A stretch of DNA of 7,551 nt. Origin: Elusimicrobiota bacterium. GTDB lineage: Bacteria; Elusimicrobiota; Elusimicrobia; UBA1565; UBA9628. Below, piece after piece: positions 1-5,979 of this stretch. Made by a program: the position numbers and the translations under genes. A model generated the notes under the pieces. It saw only the letters and a program-made list of their open reading frames with translations. It had not been told where the DNA came from and did no database searches. Every line of letters begins with the position of its first letter. Within the stretch, counting starts at the first letter, position 1. The DNA lies in NCBI GenBank assembly GCA_023249695.1, contig JAHFCD010000098.1, forward strand, positions 1 to 7,551. Reading direction: 5' to 3'.

Positions 1-150
1 CACGAACGGTCCCCCCGGAGCCGCCAGAAGGTCGTCGATCTCCGGATCGGACAGCGCGGCGCCCCCGACCGAGAAGGGCTCGGTCGAGACGAGCGGGATC
101 GCCGCGGAGGCGGGGAACGCCAGGGCGGCCAGCAAAGTCAGGGTGCGCAT
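1..150 (-). CDS. Secreted protein of unknown function, N-terminal part only
   Basis: Reading leftward from the ATG at 150-148, the frame stays open for 50 codons to the window edge, so only the N-terminus is present. It begins MRTLTLLAALAFPASA, a compact Sec-type signal peptide: one Arg, a hydrophobic core at residues 4-12, then A14-S15-A16 as a plausible signal peptidase I site. The mature part seen (residues 17-50) is acidic and proline/glycine-rich, with DPEIDD at about residues 36-41, and matches no family I recognise. A TAGGAT box lies 6 nt upstream of the ATG, with no Shine-Dalgarno site, supporting this start. The gene is divergent from hutI and probably a separate unit. Secretion is an inference from the leader; the function is unknown. 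Confidence 0.68.
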   Translation of the reverse strand, partial: MRTLTLLAALAFPASAAIPLVSTEPFSVGGAALSDPEIDDLLAAPGGPFV

Positions 151-156
151 CAGGCG

Positions 157-162
157 ATCCTA
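157..162 (-). promoter_or_regulatory. Candidate -10 box for the leftward secreted-protein gene
   Basis: On the minus strand TAGGAT (4 of 6 matches to TATAAT) ends 6 nt before the ATG at 150. A transcription start 6-7 nt downstream would fall on or next to the start codon. No good -35 hexamer is visible at 16-19 nt spacing (the 17-nt position reads ATCTCC). The case rests on position and on the same arrangement at hutI. Confidence 0.38.
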
Positions 163-234
163 ACCCAAAGACGGCGACGGGAGATAGGGCCATCCGGTCC
201 CCGGAGAGCGGTCCAAGGGTCCCGGCCGATTTCG

Positions 235-240
235 TAGAAT
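235..240 (+). promoter_or_regulatory. Candidate -10 box for hutI operon, leaderless arrangement
   Basis: TAGAAT matches TATAAT at 5 of 6 positions and ends 6 nt before the GTG start of hutI at 247. Transcription would start at or within a base or two of that GTG. No convincing -35 element is seen upstream (TCCAAG at 17-nt spacing), so an activator or another sigma factor may be needed. No Shine-Dalgarno sequence lies between the box and the GTG. Confidence 0.5.
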
Positions 241-246
241 AGACGC

Positions 247-1497
247 GTGGCGACCCTCATCCTCAATGCCTCCGAAATCCTCACCCTGGCGGGCCCGGAC
301 GGGCCCCGCGCGGGACCGGATAAGGGCACGCTCGGCGTGCTGCGCGACGGCGCGGTGCTCATCGAGAAGGACCGGATCGTGGCGGCCGGCCCCAAGGCCG
401 TCGTCCTGACCAATCCGCTCGCGAAAGGCGCCAAAATCTTGAGCGCGGAAGGGCGCGTGCTGATGCCCGGCTTCGTCGACGCCCACACGCACCCGGTCTT
501 CGTCGCGCCTCGCCTCGAGGACTTCCAATCCCGCCTCGCCGGCAAGACCTATGCCGACATCGCCGCGGCCGGCGGAGGCATCCTCTCCACGGTCAACGGC
601 GTGCGCGGCGCGAAGGAGGCGGACCTGACCGCCGGCCTGCGCATGCGCGCCCTCGACTTTATCGCCTCCGGCACGACGACGATCGAGGCCAAGTCCGGCT
701 ACGGCCTGGACCTCGACAACGAGCTCAAGCTGCTGCGCGCGATGCGCGCGGTGTCCGGGCGCGGGCCGCTCGAGATCGTGGCGACCTTCCTCGGCGCGCA
801 CGCCGTCCCGCCCGAGTACAAGGGGCGCAAGGACGATTTCGTCGAGCGCGTCTGCGAGACGATGATCCCGCGCGTCGCTTCGGAGAAGCTCGCGACGTTC
901 GTGGACCTGTTCTGCGAGAAGGGCTACTTCGACCTGGACGACCTCCGCAAGATCGCGGCCGCCGGCGCCAAGGCTGGCCTCAAGCTGAAGGTCCACGCCG
1001 AGCAGCTCTCGCGCATGGAAAGCCTCGGCGAGGCGCTCAAGCTCGGCGCCGTCTCGGCCGACCACCTCGACTGCGTCGTGGAAGCCGACCTGCCCGCGCT
1101 CGCGATCTCCGGGACCGTCGCCTGCCTCGTGCCCGGGTCGAACTACTTCCTCGGCAAGCCCTACCCGCCCGCTCGCCGCCTGCTCGACAGCGGGGCGGCG
1201 GTCGCGCTCGCCACCGATTTCAACCCGGGAACCTGCCCTTGCTACGATATGCGCATGATCGTCTCGATCGCGTGCACGCAGATGAAGATGACGCCGGCGG
1301 AGGCGCTCGTCTCGGCGACGATCAACGGCGCTCACGCGCTGGGCCTGGGCGCGACGCACGGCTCCTTGGAAGCCGGCAAGATCGCCGATCTCGCCTGCTT
1401 CGACGCCGAGGACCACCGCGAGCTCGCCTACTGGTTCGGCTCGCCCAAGACGCGCTGGGTCATGAAGCGCGGCGAGGTCGTCTACAAGGCGTCATGA
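247..1497 (+). CDS. hutI: Imidazolonepropionase (HutI)
   Basis: This amidohydrolase opens the ring of 4-imidazolone-5-propanoate to give N-formimidoyl-L-glutamate, the third step of histidine degradation, in the cytoplasm. At 416 aa it has the usual family length. The metal-binding signature is complete: PGFVDAHTHPVF at 74-85 (H80, H82), H250 in HAEQL, and D324 in ATDFNPGT at 322-329. Substrate-side motifs are also present: KSGYGL at 149-154, H185 in AHAVPPE, and SADHLD around H273. These positions agree with those known for characterised HutI. The GTG at 247 is the chosen start because the protein then begins MATLILNASEILTL, a normal HutI N-terminal strand, and a TAGAAT box sits just upstream. 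Its TGA overlaps the next ATG (ATGA), so it is translationally coupled to the HAD gene. No hutH or hutU is adjacent. Confidence 0.96.
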   Translation: MATLILNASEILTLAGPDGPRAGPDKGTLGVLRDGAVLIEKDRIVAAGPKAVVLTNPLAKGAKILSAEGRVLMPGFVDAHTHPVFVAPRLEDFQSRLAGKTYADIAAAGGGILSTVNGVRGAKEADLTAGLRMRALDFIASGTTTIEAKSGYGLDLDNELKLLRAMRAVSGRGPLEIVATFLGAHAVPPEYKGRKDDFVERVCETMIPRVASEKLATFVDLFCEKGYFDLDDLRKIAAAGAKAGLKLKVHAEQLSRMESLGEALKLGAVSADHLDCVVEADLPALAISGTVACLVPGSNYFLGKPYPPARRLLDSGAAVALATDFNPGTCPCYDMRMIVSIACTQMKMTPAEALVSATINGAHALGLGATHGSLEAGKIADLACFDAEDHRELAYWFGSPKTRWVMKRGEVVYKAS

Positions 1498-2189
1498 AAG
1501 TCCTCCTGTTCGACATCGACGGAACCTTGATCCGCGGCGGCGGCGCTGGGCGCAAGGCGCTCAATCGCGCGGCGTTCGATTTATACGGCGTGAAGAACGC
1601 GTGCTCGGAGCTGTCGTTGGCCGGGCGGACGGACCTCTATAATTTCGGCCAGACCTACCGTTTCGCAACCGGAAAAAAACCGACGCCAGCCGCGGTGGAG
1701 AAGCTCCATCAGGCGTACCTGAAATTCCTGCCGTACTACGTCAAGTCGGCGATCCGCAGCCGGACCTACCACATCCCGCCGGGCCTCAAGGTCCTCCTCA
1801 AGCATCTGAGCCGGGACAAGCGCGTTCTTCTCGGCTTGGGAACCGGCAACATGGAGAAAGGCGCCCGGATCAAGCTCGAGCCGTCCGGCTTCAACGCCTA
1901 CTTCCTGTTCGGCGGCTACGGCTCCGACGCGTTTCACCGACACCAGCTTCTCAAGAAGGGCGTGGCGCGAGCCCGGCAGCTGGCCCGCACGAGCTTTACG
2001 GCCAAGGACGTGTTCATCATAGGAGATACCCCTTTCGACGTCTCCGCCGGCAAGAAGGCGGGATATAAAACCGTGGCCGTCGCCACGGGCTACGCGGATT
2101 GGAAGGAGCTCGTCGCGTCGAAGCCCGACCACCTCGCGAGAGACTTCAGGAACATAAAAACATGGCTGAACTGGTTCGAGTTGAACTGA
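1494..2189 (+). CDS. HAD-superfamily hydrolase, phosphoglycolate phosphatase-like
   Basis: This is a 231-aa haloacid dehalogenase-fold protein with the core motifs visible. Motif I is DIDGT at residues 7-11 (nucleophile D7, acid/base D9). Motif II is T117 in GLGTGN. A Lys pair at 154-155 is the likely motif III, and motif IV is GDTPFD at 177-182 (D178, D182). The helical stretch between motifs I and II (about residues 18-90) is a C1-type cap, as in the phosphoglycolate phosphatase and beta-phosphoglucomutase group. It is most likely a soluble phosphatase acting on a small phosphorylated metabolite; the substrate cannot be read from sequence. The ATG at 1494 is chosen because it lies in an ATGA overlap with the hutI stop and puts motif I at the N-terminus; AAGG at 1486-1489 is a modest ribosome site. 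The 3' end overlaps the aldehyde dehydrogenase start by 28 nt. It has no known role in histidine breakdown. Confidence 0.88.
   Translation: MKVLLFDIDGTLIRGGGAGRKALNRAAFDLYGVKNACSELSLAGRTDLYNFGQTYRFATGKKPTPAAVEKLHQAYLKFLPYYVKSAIRSRTYHIPPGLKVLLKHLSRDKRVLLGLGTGNMEKGARIKLEPSGFNAYFLFGGYGSDAFHRHQLLKKGVARARQLARTSFTAKDVFIIGDTPFDVSAGKKAGYKTVAVATGYADWKELVASKPDHLARDFRNIKTWLNWFELN
2148..2151 (+). promoter_or_regulatory. Weak ribosome binding site deciding the aldehyde dehydrogenase start
   Basis: AGGA lies 10 nt before the ATG at 2162, inside the 3' end of the HAD gene. The frame is open further upstream to a TTG at 2099, but that 21-codon extension overlaps HAD coding sequence, is Arg/Glu-rich, and does not resemble an ALDH N-terminus. 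ATG 2162 is therefore preferred. Confidence 0.4.
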
Positions 2190-3499
2190 CCGACGAGGCG
2201 TCCGCCGCCGCCGTCGCCGCCCGCTGCGCCGCCGCGGCGGGTATCGCGGCCATGCCCGCGCACGTTCGCGCGCGGGTTCTCCTCAAGGCCGCCGAGGCTC
2301 TCGAGGCCCAGGCCGAGGATTTCGCCCGCCTGATCTGCTCCGAGGTCGGCAAGCCCCTGAAGGAGGCGCGCCGGGAGGCCGCGCGCGGCGCCTTCACCTT
2401 GCGCTGGGCCGGTGAAGAGTCGAGACGCGTCATGGGAGAAGTTCTCCCGCTCGATCTCGACGCGAACTCCGAGGGACGCTACGCCCTGGTCAAGCGCGTG
2501 CCGCGCGGACCGGCGCTGTTCATCACCCCGTTCAATTTCCCCCTGAATCTCGTCGCGCACAAGGTCGCCCCGGCGGTCGCGGTCGGCCTGCCCTTCGTGC
2601 TCAAGCCCGATCCTCGTTGTCCTAAGACCGCGGAGAAGCTCATCGGCCTGCTCGTGGACGCCGGCTGGCCCGCCGAGGCCGCGATCGTCGTCGGCGGCCC
2701 GCTGCCGGCGGCGGAGGCCCTCGTCCGCGACGAGCGTTTCCGCATTTTCTCCTTCACCGGCTCGACCGCGGTCGGCTGGAAGCTGAAGGCGATGGCCGTG
2801 AAGGCGCACAGCTGCCTCGAGCTCGGCGGCAACGCCGCGGTGTTCGTCGGCCGCGACGCCGACCTGGCCTGGGCCGCCGCGCGCTGCGCCTGGGGCGCGT
2901 TCTGCTACTCGGGCCAAACCTGCATCTCCGTCCAGCGCATTTACGTCGAAGCGGAAGTCCACGCGGAGTTCCGGCGCCTGCTCGTCGAGAACATCAAAAT
3001 TCTCGTGATCGGCGACCCGGCCGACGAGAAGACCGACGTCGGCCCCCTGATCGACGAGAAGTCCGCGATGCGCGTCGAGGAGTGGCTCAAGGAAGCCGTC
3101 GGCAAGGGCGCCAAGCTCTGGACCGGCGGTCCCCGCAAAGGCCTGCTCATCCCGCCGTCCCTGCTCGAAGGCGTCCCCGCCGACTGCCGCCTATCCTGCG
3201 AGGAAGCCTTCGGCCCCATCGCGACGCTCGACGCCGTGACGAGCCGCGAGGACGCCCTCGAGCGCATGGCGAGCTCGCGCTACGGCCTCCAGGCCGGCAT
3301 TTTCACCAACGACCTCGCCTTCATCCATAAAGCCTTCGACCGCCTCCCCGTCGGCGGCCTCATCGTCAACGACATCCCGACCTTCCGCTCCGACGCGATG
3401 CCCTACGGCGGCATGAAGGACTCCGGCGTCGGCCGCGAGGGCGTCCGCTACGCCATGGAAGATTTCACCGAGCCCAAAACGTTGGTCCTCAAATCTTAG
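2162..3499 (+). CDS. NAD(P)-dependent aldehyde dehydrogenase
   Basis: This is a 445-aa member of the aldehyde dehydrogenase superfamily, oxidising an aldehyde to its acid with NAD(P)+ in the cytoplasm. All catalytic elements are present: N125 in TPFNFPLN (oxyanion hole), the cofactor loop FTGSTAVG at 198-205, E220 in LELGGN, the nucleophile C254 in YSGQTCIS, and EEAFGP at 347-352. The C-terminal substrate/oligomerisation segment carries VNDIP and MPYGGMKDSGVGREG. It is shorter than the usual 475-500 aa, the missing part being at the N-terminus, where the first conserved block (EVGKPLKEA) comes early. The overall look is of the succinate-semialdehyde, lactaldehyde and non-phosphorylating glyceraldehyde-3-phosphate group, but the substrate cannot be assigned. 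It starts within the end of the HAD gene, suggesting coupled translation, and sits between the two histidine-degradation genes, where no aldehyde step is known. Confidence 0.93.
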   Translation: MAELVRVELTDEASAAAVAARCAAAAGIAAMPAHVRARVLLKAAEALEAQAEDFARLICSEVGKPLKEARREAARGAFTLRWAGEESRRVMGEVLPLDLDANSEGRYALVKRVPRGPALFITPFNFPLNLVAHKVAPAVAVGLPFVLKPDPRCPKTAEKLIGLLVDAGWPAEAAIVVGGPLPAAEALVRDERFRIFSFTGSTAVGWKLKAMAVKAHSCLELGGNAAVFVGRDADLAWAAARCAWGAFCYSGQTCISVQRIYVEAEVHAEFRRLLVENIKILVIGDPADEKTDVGPLIDEKSAMRVEEWLKEAVGKGAKLWTGGPRKGLLIPPSLLEGVPADCRLSCEEAFGPIATLDAVTSREDALERMASSRYGLQAGIFTNDLAFIHKAFDRLPVGGLIVNDIPTFRSDAMPYGGMKDSGVGREGVRYAMEDFTEPKTLVLKS

Positions 3500-3506
3500 A
3501 CGGTGT

Positions 3507-3530
3507 CAGGCCTGTGAATTCGTCGAATTC
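3507..3530 (+). repeat. Two adjacent palindromes in the ALDH-ftcD gap
   Basis: The only gap of any size inside the operon (3500-3545) contains CAGGCCTG (3507-3514, a perfect 8-bp palindrome) and, one base later, GAATTCG-T-CGAATTC (3516-3530, a perfect 7-bp inverted repeat around a single base). The pair sits just before the ribosome site of ftcD. It could be an operator, a small hairpin at the mRNA 5' side of ftcD, or a dispersed REP-like element. The AT-rich GAATTC arms stand out from the GC-rich surroundings. No second copy is seen in this window. Confidence 0.5.
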
Positions 3531-3534
3531 CGCC

Positions 3535-3540
3535 AAGGAG
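3535..3540 (+). promoter_or_regulatory. Strong Shine-Dalgarno site of ftcD
   Basis: AAGGAG ends 5 nt before the ATG at 3546. It is the best ribosome site in the window and fixes the ftcD start. It contrasts with the genes at the heads of transcription units, which have none. Confidence 0.8.
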
Positions 3541-3545
3541 CGAAT

Positions 3546-5033
3546 ATGAAGCTTGTGGAATGCGTGCCTAATTTTTCGGAAGGGCGGGATAAGGTCAAGG
3601 TGCAGCGGGTCGTGGACGCGGCGAAGTCGGCGGGGGTGACGATCCTGGACGTCGAGACGGACGCGGACCATCACCGGTGCGTGCTGTCGTTCGTGGGGGC
3701 GCCGGACGCGTGCGTGGAGGCGTGTTTTCGCGTGGCGAAGACGGCGATGGAGCTCATCGACCTCAATACGCACAAGGGCGAGCATCCCCGCATGGGCGCC
3801 GTCGACGTGATCCCGTTCATCCCCGTGGCGGGCATGACGATCGCGGACTGCGTGAAGCTCGCCGAGAGGCTGGCGGCGCGCATCGGCGGCGAGCTCAAGA
3901 TTCCGACCTACCTGTACGATCACGCGGCCAAGCGTCCGGAGCGCAAGGATCTCGCCGCGGTGCGCAAGGGCCAGTTCGAAGGCCTCAAGGAACTGATCGG
4001 CAAGGACGAGACCCGGACCCCCGACTTCGGCCCCAACGCGATCCATCCAACGGCCGGGGCGGTCGCGGTCGGGGCGCGCGAGCAGATCGTGAACTTCAAT
4101 TTGAACCTGGACACGCACGACATGGCCGCGGGCAAGGACATCGCCAAGCGCGTCCGCGCCTCGGGCGGCGGCCTTCCCGCCGTGCGCGGCAAGGAGATCG
4201 ATCTCGCCGCGCGCGGCCAGGTGCAGATCTCGACCGTGCTGACGGATTACAAGAAAAGCTCGATGGCGAAGGTTCTCGCGACGACGATGGCGCTCGCCGA
4301 CGAGCACAAGGCCAAGATCAAGAGCACCGAGATCGTCGGCCTCCTGCCGCGCCAGGCGCTCGTCGATTTCGCGATCGAGACCTTGCAGCTCGAGAACTTC
4401 CATCCCGAGATCCAGATTCTGGAGAGCCGCCTCGAGGCGGTCGGCGCGCTCGGCGCCGGGGGGGACTGGATGTCGGCCGGACGCCTCGTCGCGGAGGCCA
4501 TGTCGAACACCGACGCCACTCCCGGCGGAGGTTCGGCGGCCGCGATCTCGGGCGCGATGGGCTGCGGCCTGGGCGAGATGGCGATCGGGATCACCTTGAA
4601 GTCCAAGAAGCTCGACGAGGCCAAGCGCGGGCCGCTGGCCTCCGCGCACAAGGCTTTGGGCGAGCTGCGCGCGACCTTCGACGCGCTCGCGGCCGACGAC
4701 GCGGCCGCCTTCGATCGGTTCATGGAGGCGATGGCCCTTCCCAAGGACGACGCGTCGCGGCCGGCGAAGATGCAGGCGGCGCTGATGCACGCGGCGGAGG
4801 TGCCGCTGAAAACCGCGCAGATGGCGGCGGGGGCCTTGGCCGTCGCCAAGCAGGCGGCGCCGCTGGCCGGCGCGGCCGTCGCCTCGGACATCAATTGCGC
4901 GATTCATCTTCTGAAGGCCGCGGCGCTGTGCGCCGCGGAGAACGTGCGCATCAATCTCGGCGGCATCAAGGACGCGGCCGCCTCCCAGGAGCTCGGAACG
5001 CGCCTGGAGCGGACCTTGGCGGCGTGCGCCTGA
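3546..5033 (+). CDS. ftcD: Bifunctional glutamate formimidoyltransferase / formimidoyl-THF cyclodeaminase
   Basis: This enzyme transfers the formimidoyl group of N-formimidoyl-L-glutamate to tetrahydrofolate, releasing glutamate, and then deaminates the product to 5,10-methenyl-THF and ammonia. It therefore uses the product of HutI and feeds the one-carbon pool. The transferase half spans about residues 1-290: CVPNFSEGRD near the start, DADHHRCVLSFVG at 39-51, and THKGEHPRMGAVDVIPFIP at 75-93, where H80 corresponds to the catalytic His of the animal enzyme. HPTAGAVAVGAREQIVNFN follows. The cyclodeaminase half begins near residue 307 (DWMSAG) with the glycine-rich TPGGGSAAA at 325-333 and ends in the helical ASDINCAIHLL and NVRINLGGIKD segments. 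At 495 aa it is shorter than animal FTCD (about 541 aa), mostly through a short linker. Its TGA lies 2 nt before the next ATG. Early codons favour G at the third position more than those of the gene upstream. Confidence 0.95.
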   Translation: MKLVECVPNFSEGRDKVKVQRVVDAAKSAGVTILDVETDADHHRCVLSFVGAPDACVEACFRVAKTAMELIDLNTHKGEHPRMGAVDVIPFIPVAGMTIADCVKLAERLAARIGGELKIPTYLYDHAAKRPERKDLAAVRKGQFEGLKELIGKDETRTPDFGPNAIHPTAGAVAVGAREQIVNFNLNLDTHDMAAGKDIAKRVRASGGGLPAVRGKEIDLAARGQVQISTVLTDYKKSSMAKVLATTMALADEHKAKIKSTEIVGLLPRQALVDFAIETLQLENFHPEIQILESRLEAVGALGAGGDWMSAGRLVAEAMSNTDATPGGGSAAAISGAMGCGLGEMAIGITLKSKKLDEAKRGPLASAHKALGELRATFDALAADDAAAFDRFMEAMALPKDDASRPAKMQAALMHAAEVPLKTAQMAAGALAVAKQAAPLAGAAVASDINCAIHLLKAAALCAAENVRINLGGIKDAAASQELGTRLERTLAACA

Positions 5034-5035
5034 CG

Positions 5036-5434
5036 ATGCTCGACTACGCGCGGCTCTCGGCGGACTACGCCTCGTACCACCTGACCGAGGGCAACCGGCG
5101 CGCGCACATGATCGGCATACCGCTGATCGTGTTCGCGATCGTGAAGTGGACCCAGATCGGGTCGCTCTTCCCGCTCGCGGCGCTGGCGCTGCCCGTGTAT
5201 TTCCTGTGGAACCGGCGCATCGGCTGGATCATGACGGGCTTCATCGCGGCGTGCGCGGCCGCGGGCGCGTTCACGCCGGGGTGGGTCGCGTGGGCCGCGT
5301 TCATCGCCGGCTGGGCGTTCCAGATCTACGGCCATAAGGTGCATGAGAAGAACAGCCCGGCCTTGCTCGACAACCTCGCGCACGCGCTGATCGGCCCGGC
5401 GTTCGTCGCCGAGAAGCTGGCGGGGAAATGCTGA
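5036..5434 (+). CDS. Mpo1-like (DUF962/YGL010w) integral membrane protein
   Basis: This 132-aa hydrophobic protein resembles the Mpo1-like family, named after the yeast ER Fe(II)-dependent dioxygenase that alpha-oxidises 2-hydroxy fatty acids. The family signatures are visible at both ends: YHLTEGNRRAHMIGIPL at 14-30 (H15, N20, H24) and QIYGHKVHEKNSPALL at 96-111 (H100, H103, E104, P108). The histidines are candidate iron ligands. Hydrophobic segments lie roughly at 25-36, 43-58, 64-80 and 83-98, placing it in the inner membrane. Length is slightly below that of many bacterial members. The ATG at 5036 is 2 nt after the ftcD stop, so translation is probably coupled; it has no clear ribosome site of its own. 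Its stop overlaps the GNAT start by 7 nt. The role of bacterial members is mostly unproven, and a lipid oxidation activity here is inference from the family only. Confidence 0.85.
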   Translation: MLDYARLSADYASYHLTEGNRRAHMIGIPLIVFAIVKWTQIGSLFPLAALALPVYFLWNRRIGWIMTGFIAACAAAGAFTPGWVAWAAFIAGWAFQIYGHKVHEKNSPALLDNLAHALIGPAFVAEKLAGKC

Positions 5435-5979
5435 CGCCGACGATCCGCCGCGCGAGCTCGCTCGACTGGACGGCGATCGCGGGCATCTGCGCGGACACCG
5501 GCCGCCAGGGTCAGCCCGTGGCCGACGACGAGCGCGAGGCGTTCGGCGAGCATTGGATCGGGCCGTACCGCGAGCTCCGTCCGGACTGGACGTGGGTGGC
5601 GGTGGTCGATAATAAGGTCATCGGCTACTTAACAGCATGCCCCGACACATTGGCCTTCGAGAAGGAGCGGCGGCGCCTGCTCCAGCCCCAGCCCGACTCG
5701 CGCGAGTTCTTTCCGCCGATGGTCCGCATGAAGCTGTGGACCGAGCATCCGGCGCACGTGCACATGAACGTCTCGGCCGACTATCGCGGCTTCGGCACCG
5801 GCGCGACGCTGCTGCGGACCGTTTTCGGCGAGCTCAAGAAGGCGGGAGTGCCTTCGGCGCACCTGATCTGCGGCCCGAGCGCGGCGCCCTTTTGGGAGCG
5901 CATGGCCTTCCGCACCGAGGCGATCGTCGAGGTGGCTCCCGGCCTCAAGCTTCGGGCGATGACGCGGCCCGTCGACTAG
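5428..5979 (+). CDS. GNAT-family N-acetyltransferase
   Basis: This is a 183-aa predicted acetyl-CoA-dependent acyltransferase. The acetyl-CoA binding signature is YRGFGTGATLL at 119-129 (the R-x-x-G-x-G/A type loop), preceded by the beta-strand HVHMNVSA (112-117 core) and followed by a helix and the strand HLICGPSAAPFWERMAF at 145-161, the usual GNAT C-terminal block in which a clash loop and aromatic pair cap the fold. The N-terminus (TIRRASSLDWTAIAGIC) is a standard GNAT start, and VAVVDNKVIGYLTACP at 57-72 supplies the central strands. Substrate is unknown: small molecule, amino acid or protein amine are all possible. ATG 5428 overlaps the Mpo1-like stop by 7 nt; the GGGGA just before it is too close to be a normal ribosome site, so coupling is likely. 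Its TAG shares CTAG with the opposing antiporter stop. Confidence 0.9.
   Translation: MLTPTIRRASSLDWTAIAGICADTGRQGQPVADDEREAFGEHWIGPYRELRPDWTWVAVVDNKVIGYLTACPDTLAFEKERRRLLQPQPDSREFFPPMVRMKLWTEHPAHVHMNVSADYRGFGTGATLLRTVFGELKKAGVPSAHLICGPSAAPFWERMAFRTEAIVEVAPGLKLRAMTRPVD

Noticed and set aside
195..223. CGGTCC at 195-200 and 209-214 plus GGGTCCC at 217-223 upstream of hutI, possible regulator sites
   Set aside because: Short GC-rich words are expected by chance at this base composition, and the copies are not symmetrically arranged.
160..1416. Long open frame (418 codons) antisense to hutI
   Set aside because: Arg/Glu/His/Ala-rich translation typical of a GC-biased shadow frame. hutI on the other strand has complete catalytic motifs.
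1239..1493. Upstream extension of the HAD frame into hutI
   Set aside because: The first 85 codons are Arg-rich shadow of hutI; the HAD motif I begins right after the ATG at 1494.
1673..1679. Run of seven A inside the HAD gene, a possible slippage site
   Set aside because: The zero frame continues correctly through GKKP to intact motifs II and IV, so no frameshift is needed, and no stimulatory structure is evident.
3500..3545. A separate promoter for ftcD in the gap
   Set aside because: No acceptable -10 box at a suitable distance from any TTG-type -35; the gap is better described by its palindromes and ribosome site.
3489..4907. Long open frame (472 codons) antisense to ftcD
   Set aside because: Low-complexity Arg/His/Leu composition with no domain; ftcD motifs explain the region.
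3677..5035. Open frame overlapping ftcD in a second + frame, running into the Mpo1-like gene
   Set aside because: The part before 5036 is Arg/Gly/Asp-rich shadow. Only the section from the ATG at 5036 has family signatures.
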